From Lutibacter sp. A64 (GTDB lineage: Bacteria > Bacteroidota > Bacteroidia > Flavobacteriales > Flavobacteriaceae), in the NCBI RefSeq assembly GCF_022429565.1, contig NZ_CP092487.1, positions 777,001-841,000 on the forward strand: a stretch of 64,000 bases of DNA. The letters are read 5' to 3'. How positions within the stretch are numbered: position 1 is the first letter of the stretch; every line of letters begins with the position of its first letter. A program made the position numbers and the translations under genes. Of the stretch, positions 55,516 through 64,000 are shown one piece after another. The notes below the pieces were generated by a model. It was not told the origin of the DNA. It searched no databases and saw only the letters and a program-made list of their open reading frames with translations.

Positions 55516-57741
55516 ATGACAGAAATCGATTTTAAAAGTGGAATTTGGAATAAAACAGTTAATGTTAGGGATTTTGTATTAAATAATGTAACACCTTATT
55601 ATGGTACACATGAATTTTTAGTTGGACCAAGTTCAAAAACTGAAAAATTATGGGAAATTTGTAAAAAAGCAACATTAGAAGAAAGAAAAAACAATGGAGT
55701 ACGTTCTTTAGATACAGAAACTATTTCTACTATAGCTGCATTTGAAGCTGGGTATATAGATAAAGAGAACGAAGTAATTGTTGGTTTGCAAACAGATCAA
55801 TTATTAAAAAGAACAATGAAACCTTTTGGAGGTTTTAAAGTTGTACAAAAGGCATTATCTGAACATGGAGTAGAACCAAACAAAACATTAACTAACTTAT
55901 TTTCTAAATATGTTAAAACACATAACGATGGTGTTTTTGATGCGTATACTGCTGAAATTAAAAAATTCCGTTCATTAGGGTTTTTAACAGGTTTACCTGA
56001 TAATTATGCACGAGGAAGAATTATTGGTGATTATCGTAGAATTGCATTATATGGTATAGACTTTTTAATTGCGTCTAAAAAAGCTGATTTGGCTTCAATA
56101 AAAGGACCAATGACAGATAGCGTAATTCGTTTAAGAGAAGAAGTAGCTGAACAGATAAGGGCTTTAAGTGAAATGATAGCCTTAGGAAAAACATATGGTT
56201 TAGACTTATCTCGTGCAGCTGTAAATGCTCAAGAAGCCGTTCAATGGACATATATGGGATATTTAGCAGCCGTAAAAGAACAAGATGGTGCTGCAATGTC
56301 TTTAGGAAATGTTTCTACATTTTTAGATGTATATATTGAGAATGATTTACAAAAAGGGTTAATTTCTGAAGTTGAAGCTCAAGAGTATATAGATCAATTT
56401 GTTATGAAGTTAAGAATGGTACGTCATTTACGTATGGCTGCTTACGACGAAATTTTCGCAGGTGATCCAACTTGGGTAACAGAAGCTATTGGAGGTATGT
56501 TTTCTGATGGAAGAACTAAAGTAACTAAAACATCATTCCGTTTTTTAAATACATTGTATAACTTAGGACCATCACCAGAGCCAAATATTACAATTCTTTG
56601 GTCTTATAGTTTACCTCAAAATTTTAAAGATTACTGTGCAAAAGTATCAATTGATACTTCATCAATTCAGTTTGAAAATGATAACTTAATGCGTGAAAAC
56701 CGTGGGTCTGATGATTATGGTATTGCCTGCTGTGTTTCTTATCAAGAATTAGGAAAATCTATTCAATTTTTTGGAGCTAGAACCAATTTAGCTAAAACAT
56801 TATTATTAGCTATAAATGGTGGTAGATGTGAGTTTACAGGAACACAAGTTGTTGATGGAATACCAGCTTATACTGACGAGTATTTAGACTTTGATACTGT
56901 AATGGCTAATTTTAAAATTGCAATGAAAGAAGTTGCACGTGTATACAACGATTCTATGAATATTATTCATTATATGCACGATAAATATTATTATGAAAAA
57001 GCACAAATGGCTTTAATTGATACAAATCCATCAATAAATATAGCATATGGTATTGCTGGTTTATCAATTGTTGCAGATTCTTTATCAGCCATAAAATATG
57101 CAAAAGTAAAACCTATTAGAAATGAAGAAGGTTTAACTGTAGATTTTAAAATTGAAGGAGAATTTCCTTGCTATGGTAATGATGATGATAGAGTAGATGC
57201 ACTTGCAACACAAGCTGTAGCTGATTTTAATAATGAATTGAAACAATTACCAGTATATAAAAATGCAGAACCTACAATGTCTGTATTAACAATTACTTCA
57301 AATGTTTCTTATGGTAAAAAAACGGGAGCTACACCAGATGGTAGAGCTTATGGTGTTGCTTTTGCTCCAGGAGCAAATCCAATGCACGGTAGAGATAAAA
57401 ATGGCGCAATAGCTTCATTAAATTCTGTAGCTAAAATTAATTATAAAGATTCTCAAGACGGAATTTCTAATACATTTTCAATTGTTCCAAAATCTTTAGG
57501 AGCAAACGAAGAAGATAGAATTAATAATTTAGTAACTACCTTAGATGGTTATTTTTCTAGAAATGCACAACATTTAAATGTTAATGTATTAAATAAAGAA
57601 ACATTATTAGATGCTATGGAACGACCAGAAGAATACCCACAGTTAACAATTCGTGTTTCTGGTTATGCAGTAAATTTTGTACGTTTAACAAAAGAACAAC
57701 AACAAGAGGTTATTACACGTTCTTTTCACGAATCTATGTAG
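55516..57741 (+). CDS. pflB: Pyruvate formate-lyase (formate C-acetyltransferase)
   Basis: 741 residues, close to the usual ~750-760. The catalytic pair Cys405-Cys406 is in [10 protein letters not shown]; the radical glycine is Gly716 in [11 protein letters not shown]. It splits pyruvate with CoA into acetyl-CoA and formate under anoxic conditions and is oxygen-sensitive in the radical form. Its activase gene follows. A palindrome and a promoter with poor -33 box lie upstream, suggesting regulation. Presence points to fermentative ability. Confidence 0.96.
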   Translation: MTEIDFKSGIWNKTVNVRDFVLNNVTPYYGTHEFLVGPSSKTEKLWEICKKATLEERKNNGVRSLDTETISTIAAFEAGYIDKENEVIVGLQTDQLLKRTMKPFGGFKVVQKALSEHGVEPNKTLTNLFSKYVKTHNDGVFDAYTAEIKKFRSLGFLTGLPDNYARGRIIGDYRRIALYGIDFLIASKKADLASIKGPMTDSVIRLREEVAEQIRALSEMIALGKTYGLDLSRAAVNAQEAVQWTYMGYLAAVKEQDGAAMSLGNVSTFLDVYIENDLQKGLISEVEAQEYIDQFVMKLRMVRHLRMAAYDEIFAGDPTWVTEAIGGMFSDGRTKVTKTSFRFLNTLYNLGPSPEPNITILWSYSLPQNFKDYCAKVSIDTSSIQFENDNLMRENRGSDDYGIACCVSYQELGKSIQFFGARTNLAKTLLLAINGGRCEFTGTQVVDGIPAYTDEYLDFDTVMANFKIAMKEVARVYNDSMNIIHYMHDKYYYEKAQMALIDTNPSINIAYGIAGLSIVADSLSAIKYAKVKPIRNEEGLTVDFKIEGEFPCYGNDDDRVDALATQAVADFNNELKQLPVYKNAEPTMSVLTITSNVSYGKKTGATPDGRAYGVAFAPGANPMHGRDKNGAIASLNSVAKINYKDSQDGISNTFSIVPKSLGANEEDRINNLVTTLDGYFSRNAQHLNVNVLNKETLLDAMERPEEYPQLTIRVSGYAVNFVRLTKEQQQEVITRSFHESM

Positions 57742-57763
57742 CTAATATTAAAAATATGAATAT

Positions 57764-57804
57764 AATTAAGCATCAGAATAAATATTTTTTGATGCTTAAT
57801 TTTT
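57764..57804 (+). terminator. Terminator-like hairpin between pflB and pflA
   Basis: AATTAAGCATCA/TGATGCTTAATT, a 12-bp perfect stem with a 14-base loop and TTTT after. It lies 23 bases after the pflB stop and ends ~14 bases before the likely pflA start, so it may reduce pflA transcription. Confidence 0.75.
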
Positions 57805-57817
57805 AAACTTTTGCTTT

Positions 57818-58567
57818 ATCAAAACAACTGAGGAAATATTAAAAGTACATTCAATAGAATCTTTTGGAACGCATGACGGTCCCGGAATAAGATTGGTTAT
57901 TTTTTTACAAGGTTGTAAACTTAAATGTTTGTATTGTCATAATCCAGATACCATTCAAACTTCTGGAGGTATGGAATATAACATTGAAGATTTGGTTGCT
58001 ATGGCCATAAAAATGAAGCCTTATTTTGGTAAAACTGGAGGAGTAACAGTTTCTGGAGGAGAACCTTTATTGCAAGCAAAACAATTAATTCCGTTTTTTA
58101 AAAGATTAAAAGAAGAAAAAATCCACACTAATATAGATACTAACGGAAGAATTTTAAATCATTTCACAAAAGAATTGTTAGATAATTATGCCGATTTGGT
58201 AATGCTAGATATAAAACATATGACTGAAGAAGGCTATGTTGCATTAACTGGAATGCGCAATAAAGAAACAACATTTAAGTTTGCTGCATATAGAGAGGCT
58301 TCAGGCAAAAACATGTGGTTACGCTATGTTTTAATTCCTGAAATAACTAATAAACCAGAATTATTACATGCCTTGGGTAAACACTTTAAAAAGTATAAAA
58401 CCATAGAAAAAATTGAGATTCAACCTTATCATAAATTAGGTATTCACAAATGGAAAGCTTTAGGTTGGGAGTATCAATTAGAAGAAGCGAGAGAAAATAC
58501 ACCGGAGGAATTAGAAAATGCTTCAAAAATTTTAAAAGAATATTTTAAAGAAGTAAAAATTAACTAG
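57818..58567 (+). CDS. pflA: Pyruvate formate-lyase activating enzyme
   Basis: The radical-SAM protein carries C-x3-C-x2-C in LQGCKLKCLYCHN and the glycine-rich VSGGEPLLQ. It abstracts H from the PFL glycine. An ordinary start is seen only at TTG 57893, but the same frame reads upstream through TTEEILKVHSIESFGTHDGPGIR, the conserved family N-terminus. It continues to ATC at 57818, with an in-frame TAA 33 bases further up. No ATG, GTG or TTG occurs between. The start given is the best fit (249 residues; E. coli PflA 246) and not certain. Confidence 0.82.
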   Translation: MKTTEEILKVHSIESFGTHDGPGIRLVIFLQGCKLKCLYCHNPDTIQTSGGMEYNIEDLVAMAIKMKPYFGKTGGVTVSGGEPLLQAKQLIPFFKRLKEEKIHTNIDTNGRILNHFTKELLDNYADLVMLDIKHMTEEGYVALTGMRNKETTFKFAAYREASGKNMWLRYVLIPEITNKPELLHALGKHFKKYKTIEKIEIQPYHKLGIHKWKALGWEYQLEEARENTPEELENASKILKEYFKEVKIN

Positions 58568-58595
58568 AATTCTTTATAAAAGTAAATAATATAGC

Positions 58596-59849
58596 ATGAA
58601 ACAAAAATTAAAAAACCGTTGGTTAATCGCATTATCTGCAATTGGAATTCATATATCTATAGGTTCTGTATATGCCTATTCAGTAATGACAAACCCAGTA
58701 AAAAATATTTTTGAAGTTGAAGGAGGTGATATAAAATGGGCTTTTAAATTAGCTATATTGTTTTTAGGTTTAACAACAACATTTTTGGGTAAATGGGTAG
58801 AGAAAATGGGACCTAAAAAAAGTGGTATAATAGCAGGTATATTTTATGGTATAGGTATTATTGGTGCTGGATTAGCTGTTCAAATTACTTCATTATCGTT
58901 GTTTTTTATATGTTATGGTGTTATTGGTGGAATTGGTTTAGGTCTAGGATATATTGCACCAGTAAGTACACTAATAAAATGGTTTCCAGATAGAAGAGGG
59001 TTAGCTACTGGTATGGCAATTATGGGTTTTGGTTTTGCAGCTTTAATTTTTGGTCCTATTATGCAAAAATTGTTTGAAAATGTTGGTGTAGCTAATACTT
59101 TTTATATTCTAGGTATCATTTATATGATACTTATTTTAGTTTCTGCAAGTTATTTATCAACTCCACCAGATGGATATTTACCTGAGGGTTTTATACCTGG
59201 AAAAGGAAATAACGTACAAAAAGATTTAGCGACTATAAGCTCAAAAGAAGCTTTAAAAACAACGTCTTTTTATTATTTATGGATTATGATGTTTATTAAT
59301 ATTGCCTGTGGTATTTCTTTAATTGCAGCTGCAAGTCCTATGATGCAAGAAAAATTAAATTATACACCAATTGAAGCTGCTGCTATAGTTGGTTTTATAG
59401 GTGTTTTTAATGGTTTAGGACGTCTATTTTGGTCGAGTTTATCAGATTATTTGGGAAGAATAAATATATTTATATTATTTTTTGTTTTTCAAATTTTCGC
59501 TTTTTATTTTCTTCCAAAAATAGATTCTGAATGGATGTTTTTAGCAGTATTATTTACCGTAATTACAATGTACGGAGCTGGTTATGCTATTTTACCTGCA
59601 ATTGTTGGTGATTTATTTGGGACAAAAGATTTAGGTGTTATTAATGGTAGAGTTTTATCTGCTTGGGCAATTGCAGGAATTGTGGGACCAACAATCTATG
59701 ATGTAATTAAAAAAAGCACAGGATCTTTAGATATTACATTAGCTGTTTTTGCTGGTTTGTTTGTGATAGCTTTAATTGTTTCAATTTTATTAAAAAAATT
59801 GATTGTAATAACGCAGAAAAAAATAGATTTAAAGAAAGTCATTGTTTAA
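58596..59849 (+). CDS. MFS transporter, OFA (oxalate/formate antiporter) family
   Basis: 417 residues and 12 predicted spans. The N-terminal ALSAIGIHISIGSVYAYSVM, the GGIGLGLGYIAPVSTLIKWFPDRRGLATGMA block and C-terminal YDVIKKSTGSLD are typical of the OFA family (oxalate:formate exchangers and related carboxylate carriers). It follows pflA by 28 bp, so it is probably co-transcribed and may export formate or another end product. Substrate is inferred. Confidence 0.85.
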   Translation: MKQKLKNRWLIALSAIGIHISIGSVYAYSVMTNPVKNIFEVEGGDIKWAFKLAILFLGLTTTFLGKWVEKMGPKKSGIIAGIFYGIGIIGAGLAVQITSLSLFFICYGVIGGIGLGLGYIAPVSTLIKWFPDRRGLATGMAIMGFGFAALIFGPIMQKLFENVGVANTFYILGIIYMILILVSASYLSTPPDGYLPEGFIPGKGNNVQKDLATISSKEALKTTSFYYLWIMMFINIACGISLIAAASPMMQEKLNYTPIEAAAIVGFIGVFNGLGRLFWSSLSDYLGRINIFILFFVFQIFAFYFLPKIDSEWMFLAVLFTVITMYGAGYAILPAIVGDLFGTKDLGVINGRVLSAWAIAGIVGPTIYDVIKKSTGSLDITLAVFAGLFVIALIVSILLKKLIVITQKKIDLKKVIV

Positions 59850-59936
59850 AGTTTAAATGCTATAAACTGTTATTCGTCTAAATTAAATTAAAAGAAATTT
59901 GAATTATAGTATATTTAGAGTGCTAATATATATTAT

Positions 59937-61370
59937 ATGAAATTCCAATATTTTTTAATTTTTAGTTTATTTACTTCACTTATTTTTTCACAACAAAAGA
60001 AAAAGCCTAATGTGCTATTTATTATTTCAGATGATTTAACAACAACTGCGGTTTCTTCTTATGAAAAAAATGTTTGTAAAACACCTAATATAGATAAGCT
60101 CGCTTCTCAAGGTACACGATTTACAAAAACTTATAGCCAATATCCAGTATGTGGGCCTTCAAGAGCTTCATTGTTAACAGGCTATTATCCAAGTGCAATT
60201 AAAACGTATGGTTATGTAAGTGGAAGAGAAAATATTGGAGATTCTAGAAATACTTTACCTCAGTTATTTAAAAATAATGGATATTATACTGCTAGAGTAA
60301 GTAAAATTTACCATATGGGTGTTCCAATTGATATTGAAACAGGTTCAAATGGACAAGATGATGAGGCTTCATGGACAGAACGTTTTAATAGTCAAGGTCC
60401 AGAATGGAAAGCTAAAGGTGAAGCTGAATTAATACAAGGTAATCCTGATGGAACGCTAGAAAGAAAAGGAGGAAATGTTATGACTATTGTTAAAGCAGTT
60501 GGAGATGATTTTGTACATTCTGATGGTAAAACCGCTAAAAAGGCAATAGAACTTATTAAAAAACATAAACATGAACCTTTCTTTTTAGCTGTAGGTTTTG
60601 TTAGGCCTCATGTGCCTTTTGTAGCTCCAAAAAACTACTTTAAACCTTATCCTTTTGAAGAAATAAAAGTTCCTAAAAAAATAGATGGAGATTGGAATGA
60701 TATTCCAAAACGAGGAATTAATTATGTTAATAGTAAAAATGCTCAAATGAGTTTAGAGCAAGAGAAGAAAGCAATAGCAGCATATTATGCAAGTGTTTCT
60801 TATATGGATGCACAGGTTGGAAAAGTTTTAAAAGCTTTAAAAGATGAAGGCTTAGAAGAAAATACTATTGTTGTTTTTACTTCAGATCACGGATTTCATT
60901 TAGGGGAACATGATTTTTGGATGAAAGTTAGTTTACACGAAGAATCTGTAAGAGTTCCAATGATTATTAAAGTCCCAGGAGAAGAGCCTGCTGTTTGTAA
61001 TTCTTTTACTGAATTATTGGATCTATATCCAACCTTAGCATCGTTAGCTGGATTAAAAGTTTCAAAACACATTCAAGGAAAAGATTTAACACCGTTACTT
61101 TCTAATTCGAAGAAAAAAGTAAGAAATATGGCTTTTTCAGTAAGTCAAGGTGGAAAAACTCTTTTGATTAGGACAAAAAAATGGGCATACATTCAATACA
61201 ATGAAGATGCAACAGCAGGAATAGAACTTTTTGATATGAAAAATGATCCACAACAATTTACAAATTTAGCAGAAAACCCAAAATATAGACGTGTTGTAAA
61301 AAAAATGAAACGTAAATTAAATACTAAACTAGCTAAAATTAGAACGAACGATTTAAATATAAAATATTAA
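59937..61370 (+). CDS. Exported sulfatase, iduronate-2-sulfatase-like (S1 family)
   Basis: 477 residues with a signal peptide (MKFQYFLIFSLFTSLIFSQ). The formylglycine site is Cys72 in YPVCGPSRASLLTG (C-x-P-S-R), the aerobic-maturase type. Ca-binding start: VLFIISDDLTTT. TSDHGFHLGEHDFWMKVSLHEESVRVPM is characteristic of iduronate-2-sulfatases (subfamily S1_7 as I recall). Needs a formylglycine-generating enzyme, not in the window. It likely removes sulfate from polysaccharide oligomers in the periplasm. Confidence 0.9.
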   Translation: MKFQYFLIFSLFTSLIFSQQKKKPNVLFIISDDLTTTAVSSYEKNVCKTPNIDKLASQGTRFTKTYSQYPVCGPSRASLLTGYYPSAIKTYGYVSGRENIGDSRNTLPQLFKNNGYYTARVSKIYHMGVPIDIETGSNGQDDEASWTERFNSQGPEWKAKGEAELIQGNPDGTLERKGGNVMTIVKAVGDDFVHSDGKTAKKAIELIKKHKHEPFFLAVGFVRPHVPFVAPKNYFKPYPFEEIKVPKKIDGDWNDIPKRGINYVNSKNAQMSLEQEKKAIAAYYASVSYMDAQVGKVLKALKDEGLEENTIVVFTSDHGFHLGEHDFWMKVSLHEESVRVPMIIKVPGEEPAVCNSFTELLDLYPTLASLAGLKVSKHIQGKDLTPLLSNSKKKVRNMAFSVSQGGKTLLIRTKKWAYIQYNEDATAGIELFDMKNDPQQFTNLAENPKYRRVVKKMKRKLNTKLAKIRTNDLNIKY

Positions 61371-61429
61371 TAATTGTATTTAATACGTTTATTAAATATT
61401 TTAGTACTTTTATACTATTAATATTTTTA

Positions 61430-62986
61430 ATGCTTCATAATATGAAATTAGAATTCAGAAGAATAGCCTTACTATTAGTTTTATTAGTAAACTTAAGTGC
61501 TTGTAAAGAAGTATCTACAAAACCAAATGCAACAAAACCAAATGTAATTTACATATTAGCCGATGATTTGGGGTATGGAGAATTAGGTGTTTATGGTCAA
61601 GAAAAAATTAAAACGCCAAATATTGATGCGTTAGCAAATTCTGGAATGTTATTTAAGCAACATTATTCTGGAGCTCCTGTTTGTGCTCCTTCTAGATATA
61701 TGTTAATGACTGGAAAACATGCAGGACATGCAAGAATTAGAGGAAACGATGAATGGGATGAAAGGGGAGATGTTTGGAATTTTGAAGCAGCAATAAATGA
61801 TCCAAATTTAGAAGGTCAACGTCCAATTTTAAATACTACCGAAACAATTGGAAAAGTGATGCAAAAGGCAGGTTATAAAACAGCAATTATTGGAAAATGG
61901 GGATTAGGAGCTCCGTTAACAGAAGGAATACCAACAAAAAGTGGATTCGATTTTTTTTATGGGTATAACTGCCAAAGACAAGCACATCAACTATATCCAA
62001 AACATTTATGGAAAAATGAAGAAAGAGAATGGTTAAATAATAATTTAGTAGTTCCAGGAACAAAATTAGATAAAGGTGTAGATCCAATGGATATTGCAAG
62101 TTATAGTAAGTACGAACAAGTAGATTATGCGCCAGCTAAAATGCAAACAGAAGTATTAAATTTTATTGAAGAAAATAAAGAACAACCATTTTTTATGTAT
62201 TATGCTACTCCTTTACCTCATTTACCTTTGCAAGTTCCACATAAATATGTAGAGAAATATGTTGAGTTGTTTGGAGATGAATCGCCTTATTTAGGTGATA
62301 AAGGCTACTTTCCTCATAGATATCCACATGCAGCTTATGCAGGAATGATTTCTTATTTAGATGATCAAGTTGGAGAAATTATAGCTAAATTAAAAGAGTT
62401 AAATTTATATGAAAATACCATAGTAGTTTTTACAAGCGATAATGGTCCTAGTTATTTAGGTGGTGTAGATGCTCAATTTTTTAATAGTGCTGGACCTTTT
62501 AATAATAATTATGGACATACTAAAGGTTTTACTTATGAAGGAGGAATACGTGTACCAATGATTGCAAGTTGGCCTGGAAAAATTAAAGCAGGAAGTAAAA
62601 CTAATCATATTTCTGCTTTTTGGGACGTAATGCCAACACTTGGTGAGCTTGTAAATACTGAAGTACCAAATGATATTGATGGTATTAGTTTTTTACCAAC
62701 TTTATTAGGAAAAGATAATCAAGAAAATCATGAATTTTTATATTGGGAATTTCCTGCTCAAAAAGGGCAACAAGCTGTAAGAATGGGAGAGTGGAAAGCT
62801 GTAAGAAAAAAAATATTTAAAGGAAATAAGACCTTAGAATTATACAATTTAAAAAATGATCCATCAGAAACTACAGATGTTGCATTAAAATATCCTGAAA
62901 TAGTATCTAAAATTGAAACTATTATGAAAAATGAACATACAGCTGCAGAATTAGATAAATTTAAAATTAAACAATTAGGAGATTAG
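61430..62986 (+). CDS. Lipoprotein sulfatase, arylsulfatase A/GalNAc-6-sulfatase-like
   Basis: 518 residues from ATG 61430; ATG 61442 is an equally good start. The lipobox LVNLSAC gives lipid-anchored Cys25. Formylglycine site Cys85 in APVCAPSRYMLMTGKH. Metal-binding VIYILADDLGYGELG and FTSDNGPS are typical of S1 sulfatases. It lies 59 bp after the first sulfatase on the same strand, so they form a pair. Substrate position not predictable. Confidence 0.9.
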   Translation: MLHNMKLEFRRIALLLVLLVNLSACKEVSTKPNATKPNVIYILADDLGYGELGVYGQEKIKTPNIDALANSGMLFKQHYSGAPVCAPSRYMLMTGKHAGHARIRGNDEWDERGDVWNFEAAINDPNLEGQRPILNTTETIGKVMQKAGYKTAIIGKWGLGAPLTEGIPTKSGFDFFYGYNCQRQAHQLYPKHLWKNEEREWLNNNLVVPGTKLDKGVDPMDIASYSKYEQVDYAPAKMQTEVLNFIEENKEQPFFMYYATPLPHLPLQVPHKYVEKYVELFGDESPYLGDKGYFPHRYPHAAYAGMISYLDDQVGEIIAKLKELNLYENTIVVFTSDNGPSYLGGVDAQFFNSAGPFNNNYGHTKGFTYEGGIRVPMIASWPGKIKAGSKTNHISAFWDVMPTLGELVNTEVPNDIDGISFLPTLLGKDNQENHEFLYWEFPAQKGQQAVRMGEWKAVRKKIFKGNKTLELYNLKNDPSETTDVALKYPEIVSKIETIMKNEHTAAELDKFKIKQLGD

Positions 62987-63058
62987 TTTTTAAAACAGGC
63001 ATTATTATTTAAGTATTTCCTTTGTTGTATTAATACGCTATTTTATAGATATAAACTA

Positions 63059-63089
63059 TTTGTTTATAGTAGAATAATCCATATATTTG
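63059..63089 (+). promoter_or_regulatory. Consensus Bacteroidota promoter of the PL6 gene
   Basis: TTTG at 63059-63062, a 19-base spacer, and TATATTTG at 63082-63089. This is the best promoter match in the window. The operator overlaps the -7 box. Confidence 0.8.
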
Positions 63090-63111
63090 GTAAACCAAAT
63101 TGGTAAACCAG
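63085..63111. promoter_or_regulatory. Tandem palindromic operators at the PL6 promoter
   Basis: Site 1 ATTTGGTAAACCAAAT (63085-63100) is a perfect 7+2+7 palindrome. Site 2 ATTGGTAAACCAGT begins at 63099-63100 with one mismatch and the same centre; centres are 13 bp apart. Both contain TTGGTAAACCA, resembling GntR-family UxuR/ExuR sites (TTGGTATACCAA). They cover the end of the -7 box and the transcription start. Confidence 0.7.
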
Positions 63112-63151
63112 TTTTAAATTAAACCAAATATAATTTATACTACTTGTAAAT

Positions 63152-64000
63152 ATGAAAAACAAATACAATCAAATACGTATTATTGTTAGTGTTTTATTTT
63201 TACTAATAACACAGCTTTCAATTTCTCAAACAATTTATAATATAGATGATCCAGAAGAATTAGAAGAATACACCTATGTGGCTGGTGATGAAATTATATT
63301 AGCAAATGGAGTTTATGATACGGATGAGCGTATAAAATTTGTTGGAAACGGTACTGCGGAGAAGCCTATTATATTTAGAGCTGAAACGCCAGGTGGTGTT
63401 ACTTTTACTGGCGGATTAAAAATGAGCATTGGTGGAGATTATGTTGTTGTAGATGGATTTTATTGGAAAGGTGGTTATGGTGCTAGTAATTTTATTGAAT
63501 TTAGAAATGGTTATGATTATGCAAATCATAGTACCATTCAAAATTGTGCAATAGATGGTTTAGAGATAGAACCAGATGATAAGGCCGATGATTTAGCTGA
63601 AGGATCAATTACAAAACATAGATGGATTGTATTGTACGGAACATTTAATACTGTTATTAATTGTTCTTTTATGAATAAAGAAAGTGCAGGTGCTTTAATA
63701 TTAGCAGAATATGCTTATAATGCATTTCCACCAGTTGCAGATGGTGAACCAGAAATTAATAATAGTTGTGAACTAGTTGGGCATACTATTAGCAATAATT
63801 ATTTTTACAATTTTGCTAAAATGGATGCATCATTAAGTAATTCTGGAGATAGTGAAACAATTCGTATAGGTACTAGTGAATATCAAAATGTAAATAGTGG
63901 TGCTACAGTTAGCAATAATTATTTTGTTGAAGCTAATGGAGAGAATGAAATTATTACTAATAAAAGTAAAAACAATACCTATATTAATAATACTTTTAGA
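63152..64000 (+). CDS. Polysaccharide lyase family 6 (alginate lyase/chondroitinase B-like), 3' end outside window
   Basis: 283 codons are visible, open to the right edge. Signal peptide: IRIIVSVLFLLITQLSISQ. The mature start reads TIYNIDDPEELEEYTYVAGD, then IILANGVYDTDERIKFVGNGTAEKPIIFRAETPGGV: the start of a PL6 right-handed beta-helix. The catalytic-type lysine is at about Lys271 (EIITNKSKNN) by comparison with chondroitinase B; the matching Arg would be further on. Substrate could be alginate or a uronic-acid sulfated glycan. Confidence 0.88.
   Translation, partial: MKNKYNQIRIIVSVLFLLITQLSISQTIYNIDDPEELEEYTYVAGDEIILANGVYDTDERIKFVGNGTAEKPIIFRAETPGGVTFTGGLKMSIGGDYVVVDGFYWKGGYGASNFIEFRNGYDYANHSTIQNCAIDGLEIEPDDKADDLAEGSITKHRWIVLYGTFNTVINCSFMNKESAGALILAEYAYNAFPPVADGEPEINNSCELVGHTISNNYFYNFAKMDASLSNSGDSETIRIGTSEYQNVNSGATVSNNYFVEANGENEIITNKSKNNTYINNTFR

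Noticed and set aside
1..64000. CRISPR array, rRNA operon or origin of replication
   Set aside because: No regularly spaced identical repeats, no rRNA-like stretch and no DnaA-box cluster were noticed.

Overview
The window looks like a chromosomal segment of a marine-type Flavobacteriaceae (Bacteroidota). The DNA is AT-rich. Many genes are preceded by the Bacteroidota -7 motif TAnnTTTG. Several families are typical of the group: MiaE, bacillithiol deacetylase BshB1, paired OMP beta-barrel receptors with CarboxypepD_reg domains, DUF6787-like and HU-related proteins. Most genes are ordinary housekeeping genes. I cannot assign a genus.

Layout. 1-3,525: the 5' part of a secreted protein with four carbohydrate-binding-like repeats runs off the left edge; then a decayed C-terminal scrap of a class II fumarase, an intact class I fumarase and a 55-aa membrane protein. 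3,526-10,810: two paralogous outer-membrane receptors flanking arsC, a HAD phosphatase and prfB. 10,971-17,580: threonine aldolase, MsrA, an epimerase-like protein, small membrane proteins, DUF937, an outer-membrane protein, a dicarboxylate/glutamate symporter and a DCC-family protein. 17,671-22,622: a four-gene MacAB-type ABC export operon and a coiled-coil protein. 22,678-30,024: 3-hydroxyacyl-CoA dehydrogenase, Gfo/Idh oxidoreductase, Pcm, DUF2147, DUF2520-KdsC and pyruvate phosphate dikinase. 30,357-36,410: a MarR-controlled RND efflux operon (marR, adaptor, pump, TolC) with a visible operator. 36,590-44,064: bshB1, tRNA-His, a TPR-like protein, uvrA, an ECF sigma factor, three very small genes, nth and bcp. 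44,195-46,936: a small decayed mobile island with a broken tyrosine recombinase, an HU-like gene cut at its start codon and an intact IS3-family element, abutting the 3' end of mnmE. 47,005-55,079: mnmE, DUF4268, miaE, dnaX and two tandem acyl-CoA ligases. 55,516-59,849: pflB, pflA and an OFA-family transporter, a fermentative formate module. 59,937-64,000: two sulfatases and the start of a family 6 polysaccharide lyase, probably the edge of a polysaccharide utilization locus.

I found no CRISPR array and no clearly novel multi-gene system. The strongest non-routine observations are these. (1) Removing the IS3 element rejoins an exact ATG and reading frame for the HU-like gene. (2) A consensus Bacteroidota promoter in front of the PL6 lyase is overlapped by two TTGGTAAACCA-type operators. 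(3) A 20-bp inverted repeat lies over the marR promoter, which also moves the marR start to a TTG. (4) pflA has no ordinary start codon in its conserved frame and sits behind a terminator-like hairpin. (5) Nth contains no cysteine at all, so it cannot carry its iron-sulfur cluster. (6) A class II fumarase relic lies beside a class I fumarase.
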